64,000 bases of DNA from Thermoplasmatota archaeon (GCA_023379385.1 JAMCUS010000028.1:41207-105206), one strand, 5' to 3'. Positions 30,943 through 41,116 are shown, counted from the stretch's first letter. Translations and numbers: made by a program. Notes: generated from the sequence alone by a model not told the origin.

Positions 30943-31524
30943 CTAAACTGTTGTTGGCCACACGTATAGCCATATATAACCCTCACCACCATTAACATAT
31001 ACAAGATCAAAGGAAGCTGTTTTTGTATTTGGCAGTTGTGTATAGCTGGTTATATGTGTGGCAGAATCGGTAAAAAATAAAGATGCTTTAGGGCTGGTTG
31101 CCGACGGGTAGTATGCATACATGGCGTAATGATATGGGGGTACAAGACCTAAATTGAAATATCTGTGTATAATGCCGGATATATTTGCCAACCCAGATGG
31201 TGATATGCCCATCATACTGAGATTTAAGTACTCACCAATCATGTACTGTATGGTGAAGGTTCCGTTGATATATATCTGTGTACCACCATTAATATAATGT
31301 GTTGAATTTACAGTACTCTGAAGTACTGAACTCAGGAATCTGTTTGTATATTGCTGCTGATAGTAAAAATTCACGGATGGTGAGACTCTGAGAAAAAAAG
31401 AGGTAAAGGTTACAAGTATTACAGAGGCTATCAGCATCAGCATGAAGAATATAACAGAGTCTATAAGAGCAGTCTGCCCATGTTTCTTTATGAATCTATA
31501 CCTGGGATGATGTCTGCCATACAT
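30943..31524 (-). CDS. Pseudopilin-like protein of giant-surface-protein cluster
   Basis: KKHG-QTALIDSVIFFMLMLIASVILVTF prepilin-like N-terminus; overlaps upstream gene by 29 bp. Confidence 0.7.
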   Translation of the reverse strand: MYGRHHPRYRFIKKHGQTALIDSVIFFMLMLIASVILVTFTSFFLRVSPSVNFYYQQQYTNRFLSSVLQSTVNSTHYINGGTQIYINGTFTIQYMIGEYLNLSMMGISPSGLANISGIIHRYFNLGLVPPYHYAMYAYYPSATSPKASLFFTDSATHITSYTQLPNTKTASFDLVYVNGGEGYIWLYVWPTTV

Positions 31525-32011
31525 AAATTTCCATAACCCCTACGTCAATTACATTATTCTTTATCTGTATATCTACAGGTGTTGTAAGCGTTACAACTGT
31601 TATAAGATTATTGGTGTATGTCAATTTGTCTCCGAAAGTCCATGAAACATTTGTTACCTTATCCGTAATATTTATAAAAAAGTTGCCGGGTGGTTGAAGA
31701 TCCTTTGTAATTACCTCCGTACTATAGACATTATTTTCAAAGGATACTAACTTGGACATATTGAATTCTCCGGATATCAACGAGCCATTATAGGTTCCAT
31801 TCACTACTAGTAAATCGTATGTTCTAACGCTGCTTTCAAAATTATTGGCTGCATTGAGAAGATTGTTATACTTTTGGAAGGATATGTACACAGATAACGT
31901 ATGAATCATTGCAATCATGAAAATTGTGATGGATACAATAACAATAACTGCAGTCGGTAATTCTTCAAAAAAACCTGTAACGCCATGCTTTCTCTTTCTC
32001 CTTTTTATCAT
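31496..32011 (-). CDS. Pseudopilin-like protein of giant-surface-protein cluster
   Basis: RKRKHG-VTGFFEELPTAVIVIVSITIFMIAMI N-terminus. Confidence 0.7.
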   Translation of the reverse strand: MIKRRKRKHGVTGFFEELPTAVIVIVSITIFMIAMIHTLSVYISFQKYNNLLNAANNFESSVRTYDLLVVNGTYNGSLISGEFNMSKLVSFENNVYSTEVITKDLQPPGNFFINITDKVTNVSWTFGDKLTYTNNLITVVTLTTPVDIQIKNNVIDVGVMEIYVWQTSSQV

Positions 32012-32084
32012 AAAATCACTTTAACCAAAAATAGATAATAAATATGTATAAAAAAGGTTATGGATGTTAAAATTTTTGCTGTTT

Positions 32085-35000
32085 TCAGTACTGTGTCCAT
32101 GCATATGGACTGTTTGGAGTGTACTGCCATTTGACCAACCATGGGGGTACAGTTCCGTATAGGCCACCACTGTTATCACCTGAGTAGTAGTTTACAAATA
32201 GCGTATAGTGCATTGCGCTGGGCGGGTTGTATGGGTTTATATCCTTGTAGGTATCTATGGACATATTGCCGAATGCCACGTACTTGAAGTAGCTATTATA
32301 AAAGCCTGTAGAGTAGTTACCGCTCATGTTAATTTCGTATGATATGTATATCATCGGTGGCTGTACCGGTTTCTGCTGATAGCTGTACGGTATCTGGTAT
32401 GCATCTGCCGGTATCGTTACGTTGCCAGGCAGTGATGTGGCGTTTATCACCGTTACATACTTGCCATTGACCAGTGCCGTATAATTGAAGTGCGCACCTG
32501 TTGTATTGAATACACCTGTGTAGTTTATTAAGGTAATGTTCGCTTTGGTGTATGGATCGTAGTACATTACCGATATTTTATCCGACTGCTTGTAGCCATA
32601 TGTGGTATAAGGTATATAACTTGGTGTTACGTACGGTGTTATCATATCATCTACACTGAAGGTATAGTTGATATTTACATCCACACCAATACTTACTGTA
32701 CTTGTAGAGTTAAAGAAGTTGGATGAGCTGAACGGATATAGCGTAACTGTCTTTACATTGGGCACCGTCAGTATTGCACTTGCCGGTTCAGGTGAGTTCC
32801 ACGATACCACATACTGGCCAGGTGTAAGGTATATATAAAATGGCAGCTGCTGTACGTTCTGGGCAGTCATTGTCACCACGCCATTTGACGCATAGCCGTT
32901 GTACCCCTTACTGTAGTTATGGAGGTAATAGAATCCAGCACCTGTAGTAGATTTAACTGTCAATTGAACTGAAGTTAACTGTGGAGCGATGTATACAGGC
33001 AGCATACCCATGCCCTCTGTATAGTTACTGCTGTTTCCAAAGTTCTGCACATATGATAACCTTGCCTTTGCTCTGACCAGCATGGAGTTCCAGTGTGATA
33101 AGTCATTTCCAGCTACATTCAGTTCCTTGGCCCATGTTGTTAATCCATGATTCTTGGTTGCTATCACGTTGCCAGCACCATTTGGACCCGTATTGATTAT
33201 GAAGTTTACGGAGATGTTCTTTGCAATAGACATATTCATGTTGTTAAGGAAGTTTGCCACATCGTTTGTATTTTCCTTCAGGAATGGGTCAGATGGTATT
33301 GGTGTAAAGAAGGAGGCAGCAGACCCGCTAGCCGTCAGGTAATCCTTTGAATTCGCCAGTGATTTGGCAACATAGTTAGTACTGTTTGTAGAGTTGGCAA
33401 TTAGATATATATTGCCCGCATACTGATGCGTATAGGTCTTGGTACACGAACTTATCAATCCACTGCTGTGTACTGTTACGTAGTCCTGGAAGCCATATGA
33501 GACCTTACCGAAAAACTCAGAGGTTATTGCAGAGTTTCTGGATTCCAGATCCAGAGCGGATTCCCAGAAATTCATCACACTCCACTTGGTGGACTGTGCA
33601 TACACTGCGTAGGAGAACAGGGTATAGCTGTAATCCTGCTGCCACATCGAGGTGTGGTTATACTGGTATGCAACGGTAGGACTCAGGGTAAACGTTGCAA
33701 CGTTGGACATTGTGAACATTTCAGCTGCTGCCTGCGCAGAACTCTCAAACATCGCTGCCGGTGGCTGACCGTTTATACCTGCATCGATGTAGAGAGTCTT
33801 CTGCAGTACAGAACTGATCTCTTGCTGTAGATTGACTATTGCCGAACTGCCTATGGATGGCGATGGATCACTGCAGTCACCGAACAGCATATCAATAAAC
33901 TGCTGTGGATCAAGTATGATCCATATAACAAGCACTGCTACACCCACCCATAACAATACTGTGGACAGTGTGGCAAGTACCGATGCAATTGCCGATAAGG
34001 TAGCGCTGCTACCAAACAGAGCCGTAAACATTGTGGATGTCAGCAATGTACTTATAGCGCCGAAGGCACCACTCAACGCAAAGTACCACATAGCCGAGTT
34101 AAGGTTAAACCCTAAGAATAACTGATATAATGCCTCACCTACATTTCCATGATCAATAGCCAGTTGCTGCTGGAACATTTCTATGACCGTTGCCACAGAC
34201 GCTACCACATCCGCAATCTGTGCCACATCTGCAGCTACCTTCTCCATTACCTGTACGGCGTCAGAGAGTTCACCGCTCAATACCTTCAAATTGAGGAAGT
34301 TAGCTATCTCCTCAAGGAATTTAGCATCCTGTATCATCACATCCAGTGTGTTCTTTATCAGGGTAAGAACCTGTGTCGGGTTGGTCCAGTTGGTGAAACT
34401 CTTCCATGATTCTATCAAATTGAGCGTTGCTGTATAGGCAGACAACCCATCCTGAACTATATTTATAACCTGTATAACGTTTGACAGATAGGTCTGTATG
34501 AAGTTGTGAATATCGCTCCACCATGAGGTAGGCAGTATTGAGAATACACCGTTACCGCTATTTTTCATGAAGTACATGGCGATATTATTGACTAAATTCA
34601 CCACGTCCCTTGCCTTGAACATTAACTGATAGATCTCGGGCAAATTGCCGTAGTTCTTGAAAATACCTATGAAACTCTGTACCTGCGTAAACCAGTAAGT
34701 AGCACTCTTCATGACCATTGATGCAAAGCTACCTATAGACTCATTCGGATAGAAATATTCTCTTGCAAGATATAGACCACCAACTATAGCTGCGGCTCCA
34801 AGGAGAACAGCACCTGTTCCGTATTTCGCAGACAGCATCTTGTAAAGCGATATTCCCTGCTCAATATCTGTTTGATACTGCTTTATAAGACCTAAATAAG
34901 ACGTCCAGCTATCATTTCTTGCAAACAGATATTTAGCTACAACCAGCGCTGCAAATCCGATGTATTCGTTAATTCCTACCTGTCTGAAATCGCTTTCCAG

Positions 35001-38000
35001 AGTGGATAATGGCCCAAGTATATTGTTATTAAGATTGGACAGATACTGCGTCCAGCTCTCATTTGCATCAAACACGAATTTGGCTATTACTAAAGCACCC
35101 AGTCCTACCAGGCCATTGATTCCAAGATTCTCCAGTTCACCCTTTATAGCTGCCAGATTGGATAACACAGACGTAGCACTGTTCAGATACTGCGTCCATG
35201 TCTCATTGGCTCCGAATATAAACTTACCCAGTACAACTGCCGCCAGTCCCCAAGTATCAGGAACACCCAGACTGCTCAAGCTGTTCATCATACTGTTGAT
35301 ATCGTTTAATCCCTGGTTGGTTATCCATGAAAAGTATCCAGCCCATGAAGCATCAGGCATAAGTACGAATTTGCCCAGTAGCACTGCTGCAAATCCAACA
35401 ATTCTGTTGATACCCCAGTGCTCGAACTGTGCGTTCAACTTCATTATTCCAGGCATCCAGAAGGTTGTAACGTTCTGGGTAAAGTTGAACCACGAAATAT
35501 CAGATGCCAGTGTAAATTTGGCCAGTATCAGTATACCGAATCCCCATACATTGCTTATACCCAGTGTTTTGAAATCATTTTCCAGGGTCAGTACGTTCTT
35601 CAACATACCATTGAGACCAGTTAAATATTCAGACCATCCACTGTTAGGTGCCAGAACAAACTTGCCAATGATAACAGCTGCCGCAGCCACCCATATATTG
35701 GTAACGCCCAGCTGTCCCAGTTCCGTTTTTATTTGGCTTATAGTCCCGAGCAGACCATTTGCTTCATTCAGGTAAGTGAGCCATGATACATTCTGGGCAA
35801 ACATAAATTTATACAGGGCTACTGCTGCCAGTCCTACTATAGAGTTTACACCTATATTGTTCAAATCACCGATTATACCCTTTATTGGTGTGGCATATGC
35901 GGATAAGGTCGTTATGTACTGCGCCCAGCTCATATTCGCTGCAAAGGCAAACTTGCCTATCAGTACAGCTGCAAAAGCGGCGAGGTTACTCACGCCAAGT
36001 TCATTTAACGTTGACACAATATTCTCTGTCTGTGTATAATAGAACGCAACATTACCCGGTAGAACCTTCAACAGGAATGTCTGTACCGGTATGGATTGTC
36101 CACCTGCGTACAGATCCAGCGCAAAGGCATCCATACCTATCACACTATCAGGAATACCGATGTTATTCAGGACAGGTATTATCTGTGCTATGATGTTCTT
36201 CCACGTAGTTACGTTGTGAGCCATCGAATACCCTATACTGGTGATTGAATCATTTTCATAATTCATTATCCAGTTAATGGTAAATGCCATTGGTGATAGC
36301 GATGAACCGTACAGGTTCTCCATTTGAGTTGTGTGATTGTTGATCCAATCAGACATCTGCTGGAACATGTAAGTGTATTGTGGCAGTACGTTTAATGTAC
36401 CGCTGACGGAGGTTATTAATCCACCCGGTCCTGCAAATCCCTCCATGTATGCCAGTCCAATATCAACTGATTCTGTATTAGGATAGTATACAGGCACATT
36501 TTCAAATGTAAAGTTGAGATCGTTAAGAACTATTGGTACTCCTGACTGTCCCTCTTTATGTAATATTGTTATCATGCCCTGTGCTATCTGAGACCATGTC
36601 GCAACAGAGGCATATATTCCCTGAGTCATAGAATAGCTCTGGAAATCCAGCTCAAATGAGGTGGATAGTGCATTCTTATTGATGTATTGTTCAAATCCAG
36701 TTGCCCATGTAACATAGGAAGAGAGGGTATTGTTCATCTGTGTATAATTGGTATTGTTATTGAAGGAGAATCCCACCATTCCAGGTGGGAATGGATAACC
36801 TAACAGGGTAGCGTAGAACTGCGATAGCTTGGATAACCACATATCTCTGGGCACATTCTGCAGGTAACTCATATCCAGAGTCCATAATGTTTCCGTATTT
36901 ATTCCCTCCGTAGTATTGATGTATAAATTGGTGAAGCCATCTGCAGTAACATTTACATAACCCTTACCTTCCTCCATTGCACCATTTGGATATTTTATTG
37001 TCACCGCTATGAGATTGGATCCCTGACCAAGGTTATAGAGTGTTATTGGCTGTGACGCAGAAAAGATGCCTTCTTCCATATTGTTTACAGATACGCTAAG
37101 GTAGGTCTGATTGTTGAACAGATTCTGTGCTATCCCTGTACTGTTGTGTATAGTTATATGTACTGTTTCATACGGATCAAGTATCCCTGCAAACAGTGTA
37201 GTGAATATTGATGGATTGTGAATGCTTGGATACTGTGTAATCTGCGAATTCAACGCTCCTGATACAGCATTGGCTGATGATGCCCATACTCTTGTTAACC
37301 CCTTTATGTTGTAGTTAGAACCATACGACGCACCATTCAGCTGATTCAGTTCATTGACTTTTATATTGAATGAAAAGTTATAGAAGTTAATATCATACAC
37401 GTACGCACCTTCAGTGGGAGCAGCACCAGTACTACCGCTGCTACCTCCGCCACCTCTGCTGCCTCCTCCTGTTATCACTCCGTTGCCAAGCCCGCCACTG
37501 CTTGCATAATAACTTGCTGGATTTGTGTATGGCGCAGAATAGACATTCTTATCCACTCTTACATTGAAGTTGGATAGTAAAAATGACGTAGCAACATTGT
37601 AACTTCTTGTAGTGGTTTGCAGATTAACCTGCTGACCATTGAAAACAAACGGTACATTGAAATACTCCAGATTCAGGAAGTATTGATCATATGGCACAAG
37701 TTTCTGGAGAGACGGGTTTGTAGCACCGTTTACAGCTTTATATATTTCTACAGGATTTATGTGAGATCTGGCTGCAGTGCTTAAACTGTTTAAATAATTA
37801 TTCAGTGCACTATCACTTGATGTCCTGTACAACGCCGCCTCATCCAGATATACAGCAAACTCCAGTGCATTCATAACTTCACTTTCTGATGGAGCTACGC
37901 CAGGGTTTGCCATCATTTCACTCTGCAGTATGGCATGGGCTATTGCCATACCCATTCCCTGTTCAGTAAAATCAAAATTAACTCTGTTAGCAGAGGTCAT

Positions 38001-38609
38001 TAAAAATGCTATGGTTGTTGGTACCACCTGGTCTATTGATATCGTTGTATCCATTTTTTGACCGGTTGTGGGATTCAATATCGTTACTGGAACAGTACCT
38101 GTCACCCTTATATATGTAGGTGTCGTCATGGAGGTAGCCATACCCAACGAATTTACACCAGTATATTCAAATGGCACAGCACTGGTATTGAGTGAAACGC
38201 TACCTGGATAACCGCGTATTGTAACAACATACTGGCCCACAGTGGCACCCTGCCCTGCAACGCCATTTTGCCCCATACCGAAGTTGGTTGACAAAGATGA
38301 GAGAAAATTCTCATACGTTAATCTGTTTATGGTGAAGAGGGATGAACTATTGGCAAGATCCGATAATGACTGGATTGCTGCCTGAGTAGCAAGCGATGTT
38401 ATGAATGTAGATTCAGTATTCACCATACCTGTAAAACTCAGGGAAGAATTATTATTGTTAGCCTGCCACCAGTGATCCTGCATTGCACCAATGTAAACTA
38501 TGGCGAAGGCAGATAAAATCAGGATTATTACTGCTATCAGCGAAAAGGGTATTGCTCCTTTTCTAACCTTTTTTTTATTTCCTATATTTTCTATACCTTT
38601 TTTATCCAT
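32085..38609 (-). CDS. Giant (2174 aa) surface protein with eight tandem ~48-aa repeats
   Basis: VRKG-AIPFSLIAVIILILSAFAIVYIG N-terminal pilin-like anchor; abundant N-x-S/T; repeat array LxxLGIxxxxGxAAxxxxKFxFAxNxSWxxYL; hydrophobic central region. Confidence 0.9.
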   Translation of the reverse strand: MDKKGIENIGNKKKVRKGAIPFSLIAVIILILSAFAIVYIGAMQDHWWQANNNNSSLSFTGMVNTESTFITSLATQAAIQSLSDLANSSSLFTINRLTYENFLSSLSTNFGMGQNGVAGQGATVGQYVVTIRGYPGSVSLNTSAVPFEYTGVNSLGMATSMTTPTYIRVTGTVPVTILNPTTGQKMDTTISIDQVVPTTIAFLMTSANRVNFDFTEQGMGMAIAHAILQSEMMANPGVAPSESEVMNALEFAVYLDEAALYRTSSDSALNNYLNSLSTAARSHINPVEIYKAVNGATNPSLQKLVPYDQYFLNLEYFNVPFVFNGQQVNLQTTTRSYNVATSFLLSNFNVRVDKNVYSAPYTNPASYYASSGGLGNGVITGGGSRGGGGSSGSTGAAPTEGAYVYDINFYNFSFNIKVNELNQLNGASYGSNYNIKGLTRVWASSANAVSGALNSQITQYPSIHNPSIFTTLFAGILDPYETVHITIHNSTGIAQNLFNNQTYLSVSVNNMEEGIFSASQPITLYNLGQGSNLIAVTIKYPNGAMEEGKGYVNVTADGFTNLYINTTEGINTETLWTLDMSYLQNVPRDMWLSKLSQFYATLLGYPFPPGMVGFSFNNNTNYTQMNNTLSSYVTWATGFEQYINKNALSTSFELDFQSYSMTQGIYASVATWSQIAQGMITILHKEGQSGVPIVLNDLNFTFENVPVYYPNTESVDIGLAYMEGFAGPGGLITSVSGTLNVLPQYTYMFQQMSDWINNHTTQMENLYGSSLSPMAFTINWIMNYENDSITSIGYSMAHNVTTWKNIIAQIIPVLNNIGIPDSVIGMDAFALDLYAGGQSIPVQTFLLKVLPGNVAFYYTQTENIVSTLNELGVSNLAAFAAVLIGKFAFAANMSWAQYITTLSAYATPIKGIIGDLNNIGVNSIVGLAAVALYKFMFAQNVSWLTYLNEANGLLGTISQIKTELGQLGVTNIWVAAAAVIIGKFVLAPNSGWSEYLTGLNGMLKNVLTLENDFKTLGISNVWGFGILILAKFTLASDISWFNFTQNVTTFWMPGIMKLNAQFEHWGINRIVGFAAVLLGKFVLMPDASWAGYFSWITNQGLNDINSMMNSLSSLGVPDTWGLAAVVLGKFIFGANETWTQYLNSATSVLSNLAAIKGELENLGINGLVGLGALVIAKFVFDANESWTQYLSNLNNNILGPLSTLESDFRQVGINEYIGFAALVVAKYLFARNDSWTSYLGLIKQYQTDIEQGISLYKMLSAKYGTGAVLLGAAAIVGGLYLAREYFYPNESIGSFASMVMKSATYWFTQVQSFIGIFKNYGNLPEIYQLMFKARDVVNLVNNIAMYFMKNSGNGVFSILPTSWWSDIHNFIQTYLSNVIQVINIVQDGLSAYTATLNLIESWKSFTNWTNPTQVLTLIKNTLDVMIQDAKFLEEIANFLNLKVLSGELSDAVQVMEKVAADVAQIADVVASVATVIEMFQQQLAIDHGNVGEALYQLFLGFNLNSAMWYFALSGAFGAISTLLTSTMFTALFGSSATLSAIASVLATLSTVLLWVGVAVLVIWIILDPQQFIDMLFGDCSDPSPSIGSSAIVNLQQEISSVLQKTLYIDAGINGQPPAAMFESSAQAAAEMFTMSNVATFTLSPTVAYQYNHTSMWQQDYSYTLFSYAVYAQSTKWSVMNFWESALDLESRNSAITSEFFGKVSYGFQDYVTVHSSGLISSCTKTYTHQYAGNIYLIANSTNSTNYVAKSLANSKDYLTASGSAASFFTPIPSDPFLKENTNDVANFLNNMNMSIAKNISVNFIINTGPNGAGNVIATKNHGLTTWAKELNVAGNDLSHWNSMLVRAKARLSYVQNFGNSSNYTEGMGMLPVYIAPQLTSVQLTVKSTTGAGFYYLHNYSKGYNGYASNGVVTMTAQNVQQLPFYIYLTPGQYVVSWNSPEPASAILTVPNVKTVTLYPFSSSNFFNSTSTVSIGVDVNINYTFSVDDMITPYVTPSYIPYTTYGYKQSDKISVMYYDPYTKANITLINYTGVFNTTGAHFNYTALVNGKYVTVINATSLPGNVTIPADAYQIPYSYQQKPVQPPMIYISYEINMSGNYSTGFYNSYFKYVAFGNMSIDTYKDINPYNPPSAMHYTLFVNYYSGDNSGGLYGTVPPWLVKWQYTPNSPYAWTQY
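34845..36009 (-). repeat. Region encoding eight tandem ~48-aa protein repeats
   Basis: Manual alignment of units from LNELGVSNLAAF to the unit ending TDIEQGISL. Confidence 0.85.
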
Positions 38610-38632
38610 ATTTTCACCTTTTTTTTATCACC

Positions 38633-39154
38633 TTAACTATCCTCAATTATAAAATTAGATGTAATGGTGTTTGATACAACACCAGTATATGATACAGTAA
38701 TTGACAGTGTATAGGTAGACCCATGCCCTGGTATACTGTAGTATTTAACAGTAAAAAGGGCTGCAGGTGCACCACCTAATGATCCTGTACCACTACTCGT
38801 TGGCAATGTTGTTGATGTAGATGTCGTACCTGCCTGCGATGGCCCATATCCACTTATGGTTACAGTAGCACCTACAATGGGTTTACTGTTTGACCCTATC
38901 GCTACCACATACAGTGTAAATGAACCACTTGTACCTGTAAAAGTGTAGGTACTTTCTTGAGACAGACCCCCCGTGGGTGCTGGCGCATAGGTTGTAACCG
39001 TCGATAAATTGGGTTTCTGGAGAGGCAGCATAAAGCCAACCAGAATAGCTATGGCGATAGCTGCAATTATCACTAGTATTATTAAATATAGCGGCATGCC
39101 TTCCAATCCACCTTTCTTCCTGATGCTCAATCCTTTCCTCAACGTTTTATACAT
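38633..39154 (-). CDS. Pilin-like secreted protein with Ig-like domain, first gene of the surface cluster
   Basis: SIRKKG-GLEGMPLYLIILVIIAAIAIAILVGFM prepilin-like signal; beta-rich S/T domain. Confidence 0.7.
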   Translation of the reverse strand: MYKTLRKGLSIRKKGGLEGMPLYLIILVIIAAIAIAILVGFMLPLQKPNLSTVTTYAPAPTGGLSQESTYTFTGTSGSFTLYVVAIGSNSKPIVGATVTISGYGPSQAGTTSTSTTLPTSSGTGSLGGAPAALFTVKYYSIPGHGSTYTLSITVSYTGVVSNTITSNFIIEDS

Positions 39155-39563
39155 ACAGAGTATTCCTCCAATTTACTATAACAAACATATATAGTATTTC
39201 TAATTAGTATTATTTAAAGGTTATGTGGTAATCACCTTTACCTATCTGCATGCTTACTGCATGATGAAAATGTGGGTATGTGAATACAATTAATATTAAT
39301 AGAATAGATAGCAGTGTAGCAGTAGCAATAATCAATGCGTTAACATCAGTCAATATATGACCGATAACTTATTGATTTTAATAATAAATTTTTATTGATG
39401 CATTTAATATTTTATTTAATTTTACACGTAATTCATCTAAAAACAGAAATCATTGCAACTACTATGAAATCGTAAAAGGTGTAATGCATGGAGAAAGGAA
39501 TGGAGATGCAAAACTACAAAAAAGATTATAAATAACCTAAACATCACGTTAGTGAGGTTATTA

Positions 39564-39671
39564 ATGAAAAGGAACTCACGAGCATGGAAGAAGCGTGGAA
39601 AAATGAGATGGAAATGGAGAAAGAAACGGATGAGAAGGCGAAAAAGAGAACATAGGAATAAGCGTGCCTGA
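39564..39671 (+). CDS. rpl41e: Ribosomal protein eL41 (35 aa; below ORF-track cutoff)
   Basis: MKRNSRAWKKRGKMRWKWRKKRMRRRKREHRNKRA; contains KWRKKRMRR, a hallmark string of eL41. Confidence 0.88.
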   Translation: MKRNSRAWKKRGKMRWKWRKKRMRRRKREHRNKRA

Positions 39672-39688
39672 TCCCTCATTTATGATGT

Positions 39689-40885
39689 GTGGTACTGCTA
39701 ATGAGATTTAGCTTAACCTCTTACAGGTTTTATAACGCAAAATACATACTATTTGCTACCTTTTTGATAAGGTTAGGTTTTGGAGTGATGCTCTCTACAT
39801 TTCCGGAATATATACTGCACGCTCACGGCATAAAAATAGAAGAGTTCGGTCTGATATCAACGTTCAGCCCTCTGTTTGAGTTTTTAACGGTACTTTTTTT
39901 TGGAATATATATAGATAAATACGGGAAAAAAAGATCTTTAATGCTGGGGATGGTTATAGCTACAATAGCAATGTTCGGTATATCTTTGAGTAACAATCCA
40001 TACACACTCATACCTTTTGTATCTATGAATGGTATCGCTTCAGGTATTGTTGTTGCATCCTCTCTGGCAATAATTATAGAAATAACCACTGTAAAAAACA
40101 GAGGTTGGCTTACAGGAATCTTTGACTCCATGAATATTCTAGGATGGGCATTCGGCTATTTTGTTGGATTTATTTTTCTCACACTATCTACCAACTTTTC
40201 ATTGATATACATATTTGCGGGTATGTTATCCTTCTTAGGTTTTATTTCCGTATACTTCCTGAAATTTAAAGATAAGAATATGTACGGGGAAATCCCCATT
40301 TTTAAAATGTTAAAAAAACTTTTTATGAATTCAGAAATTGTATTAACCGTTATTCCATGGCTTATAATATACATATTTATAGGATCTTTTCTTATCTATC
40401 TGCCCATTGGAGTAACGGGTTTGAAAATACCTTACTGGGAAATAGGAATAACTATAGCTGTTGGAAGTATTGCCCTTATAAAAATTCAGACCTTTTTTGG
40501 GTCGTTATCTGATAGATTGGGAAGATTAACTGTAATTTTTATAGGTGGTATAGGGTTTACAGGATTGATTTTAACTTTGTTGTACATGAGGTTTTATGGC
40601 TTAAATACCCTGGCAATTATATTCATAGCCATATTTGGTTTTATGGCGTTAGCATTTGCACCCTCCTCACTGGCATCCCTGGGGGATCTTGCACCTGCTG
40701 AAATGGGAGGTACTACCATGGCGTTATACAGTTTTGTTATAAGTGGTGGTATGATTATAGGCATACCAGCTACCTCCTTTTTTTATACCGCATACGGGGA
40801 TAATGGATTGATTCTCTTTTTTTCCACCGCTGGAATAGTAATGATGCTTTTGCTTTTCCTTAAATACCTTATTTCAAAAAAGTAA
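39689..40885 (+). CDS. MFS transporter
   Basis: 12-TM pattern; FGIYIDKYGKKRSLMLG and GSLSDRLGRLTVIF MFS loop motifs. Confidence 0.88.
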   Translation: MVLLMRFSLTSYRFYNAKYILFATFLIRLGFGVMLSTFPEYILHAHGIKIEEFGLISTFSPLFEFLTVLFFGIYIDKYGKKRSLMLGMVIATIAMFGISLSNNPYTLIPFVSMNGIASGIVVASSLAIIIEITTVKNRGWLTGIFDSMNILGWAFGYFVGFIFLTLSTNFSLIYIFAGMLSFLGFISVYFLKFKDKNMYGEIPIFKMLKKLFMNSEIVLTVIPWLIIYIFIGSFLIYLPIGVTGLKIPYWEIGITIAVGSIALIKIQTFFGSLSDRLGRLTVIFIGGIGFTGLILTLLYMRFYGLNTLAIIFIAIFGFMALAFAPSSLASLGDLAPAEMGGTTMALYSFVISGGMIIGIPATSFFYTAYGDNGLILFFSTAGIVMMLLLFLKYLISKK

Positions 40886-40929
40886 ATGGTTGGTTAAATG
40901 GACAGAACTTATTAAGGATTTTGATCCTT

Positions 40930-40980
40930 TTGCCAAAGTTCAGCTGCAACTGAAGTTCCGATGCTTCGGCAGGAGGTGTT
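40930..40980 (+). mobile_element. Solo TnpB/IS605 right-end-like fragment
   Basis: ctgaagttccgatgcttcggcaggagg resembles the 3' end of the TnpB element near 9815-9840 (ggaagctccgatgctttagctaggag); no tnpB ORF attached. Confidence 0.45.
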
Positions 40981-40984
40981 GGGA

Positions 40985-41116
40985 TCACTTGGGATGAATT
41001 ACCCGCGTTGTGGATTGCCTTTCTTTATAAAAGATTTTGCTTCCGCAGTTAGGGCATTCCATTCTAAACCCAACATCCACTCTCAATTCCTCCTTGCATT
41101 TAACACATCTATACAT
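40985..41116 (-). CDS. rpoP: DNA-directed RNA polymerase subunit P (Rpo12/RpoP), 43 aa; absent from ORF track
   Basis: MYRCVKCKEELRVDVGFRMECPNCGSKIFYKERQSTTRVIHPK; CxxC...CPxCGSxIxYKER; immediately downstream of eL43. Confidence 0.95.
   Translation of the reverse strand: MYRCVKCKEELRVDVGFRMECPNCGSKIFYKERQSTTRVIHPK

Noticed and set aside
34960-35775. 271-aa plus-strand ORF (plus others at 35418, 35776, 35885) opposite the giant gene
   Set aside because: Antisense to the repeat array of the 2174-aa ORF; composition is a by-product of the repetitive coding sequence, with no recognisable family.
32085-38609. Giant protein as a phage tail tape-measure protein
   Set aside because: Has a secretory/pilin-like N-terminus, dense N-glycosylation sequons and pilin-like neighbours; no phage structural genes nearby.
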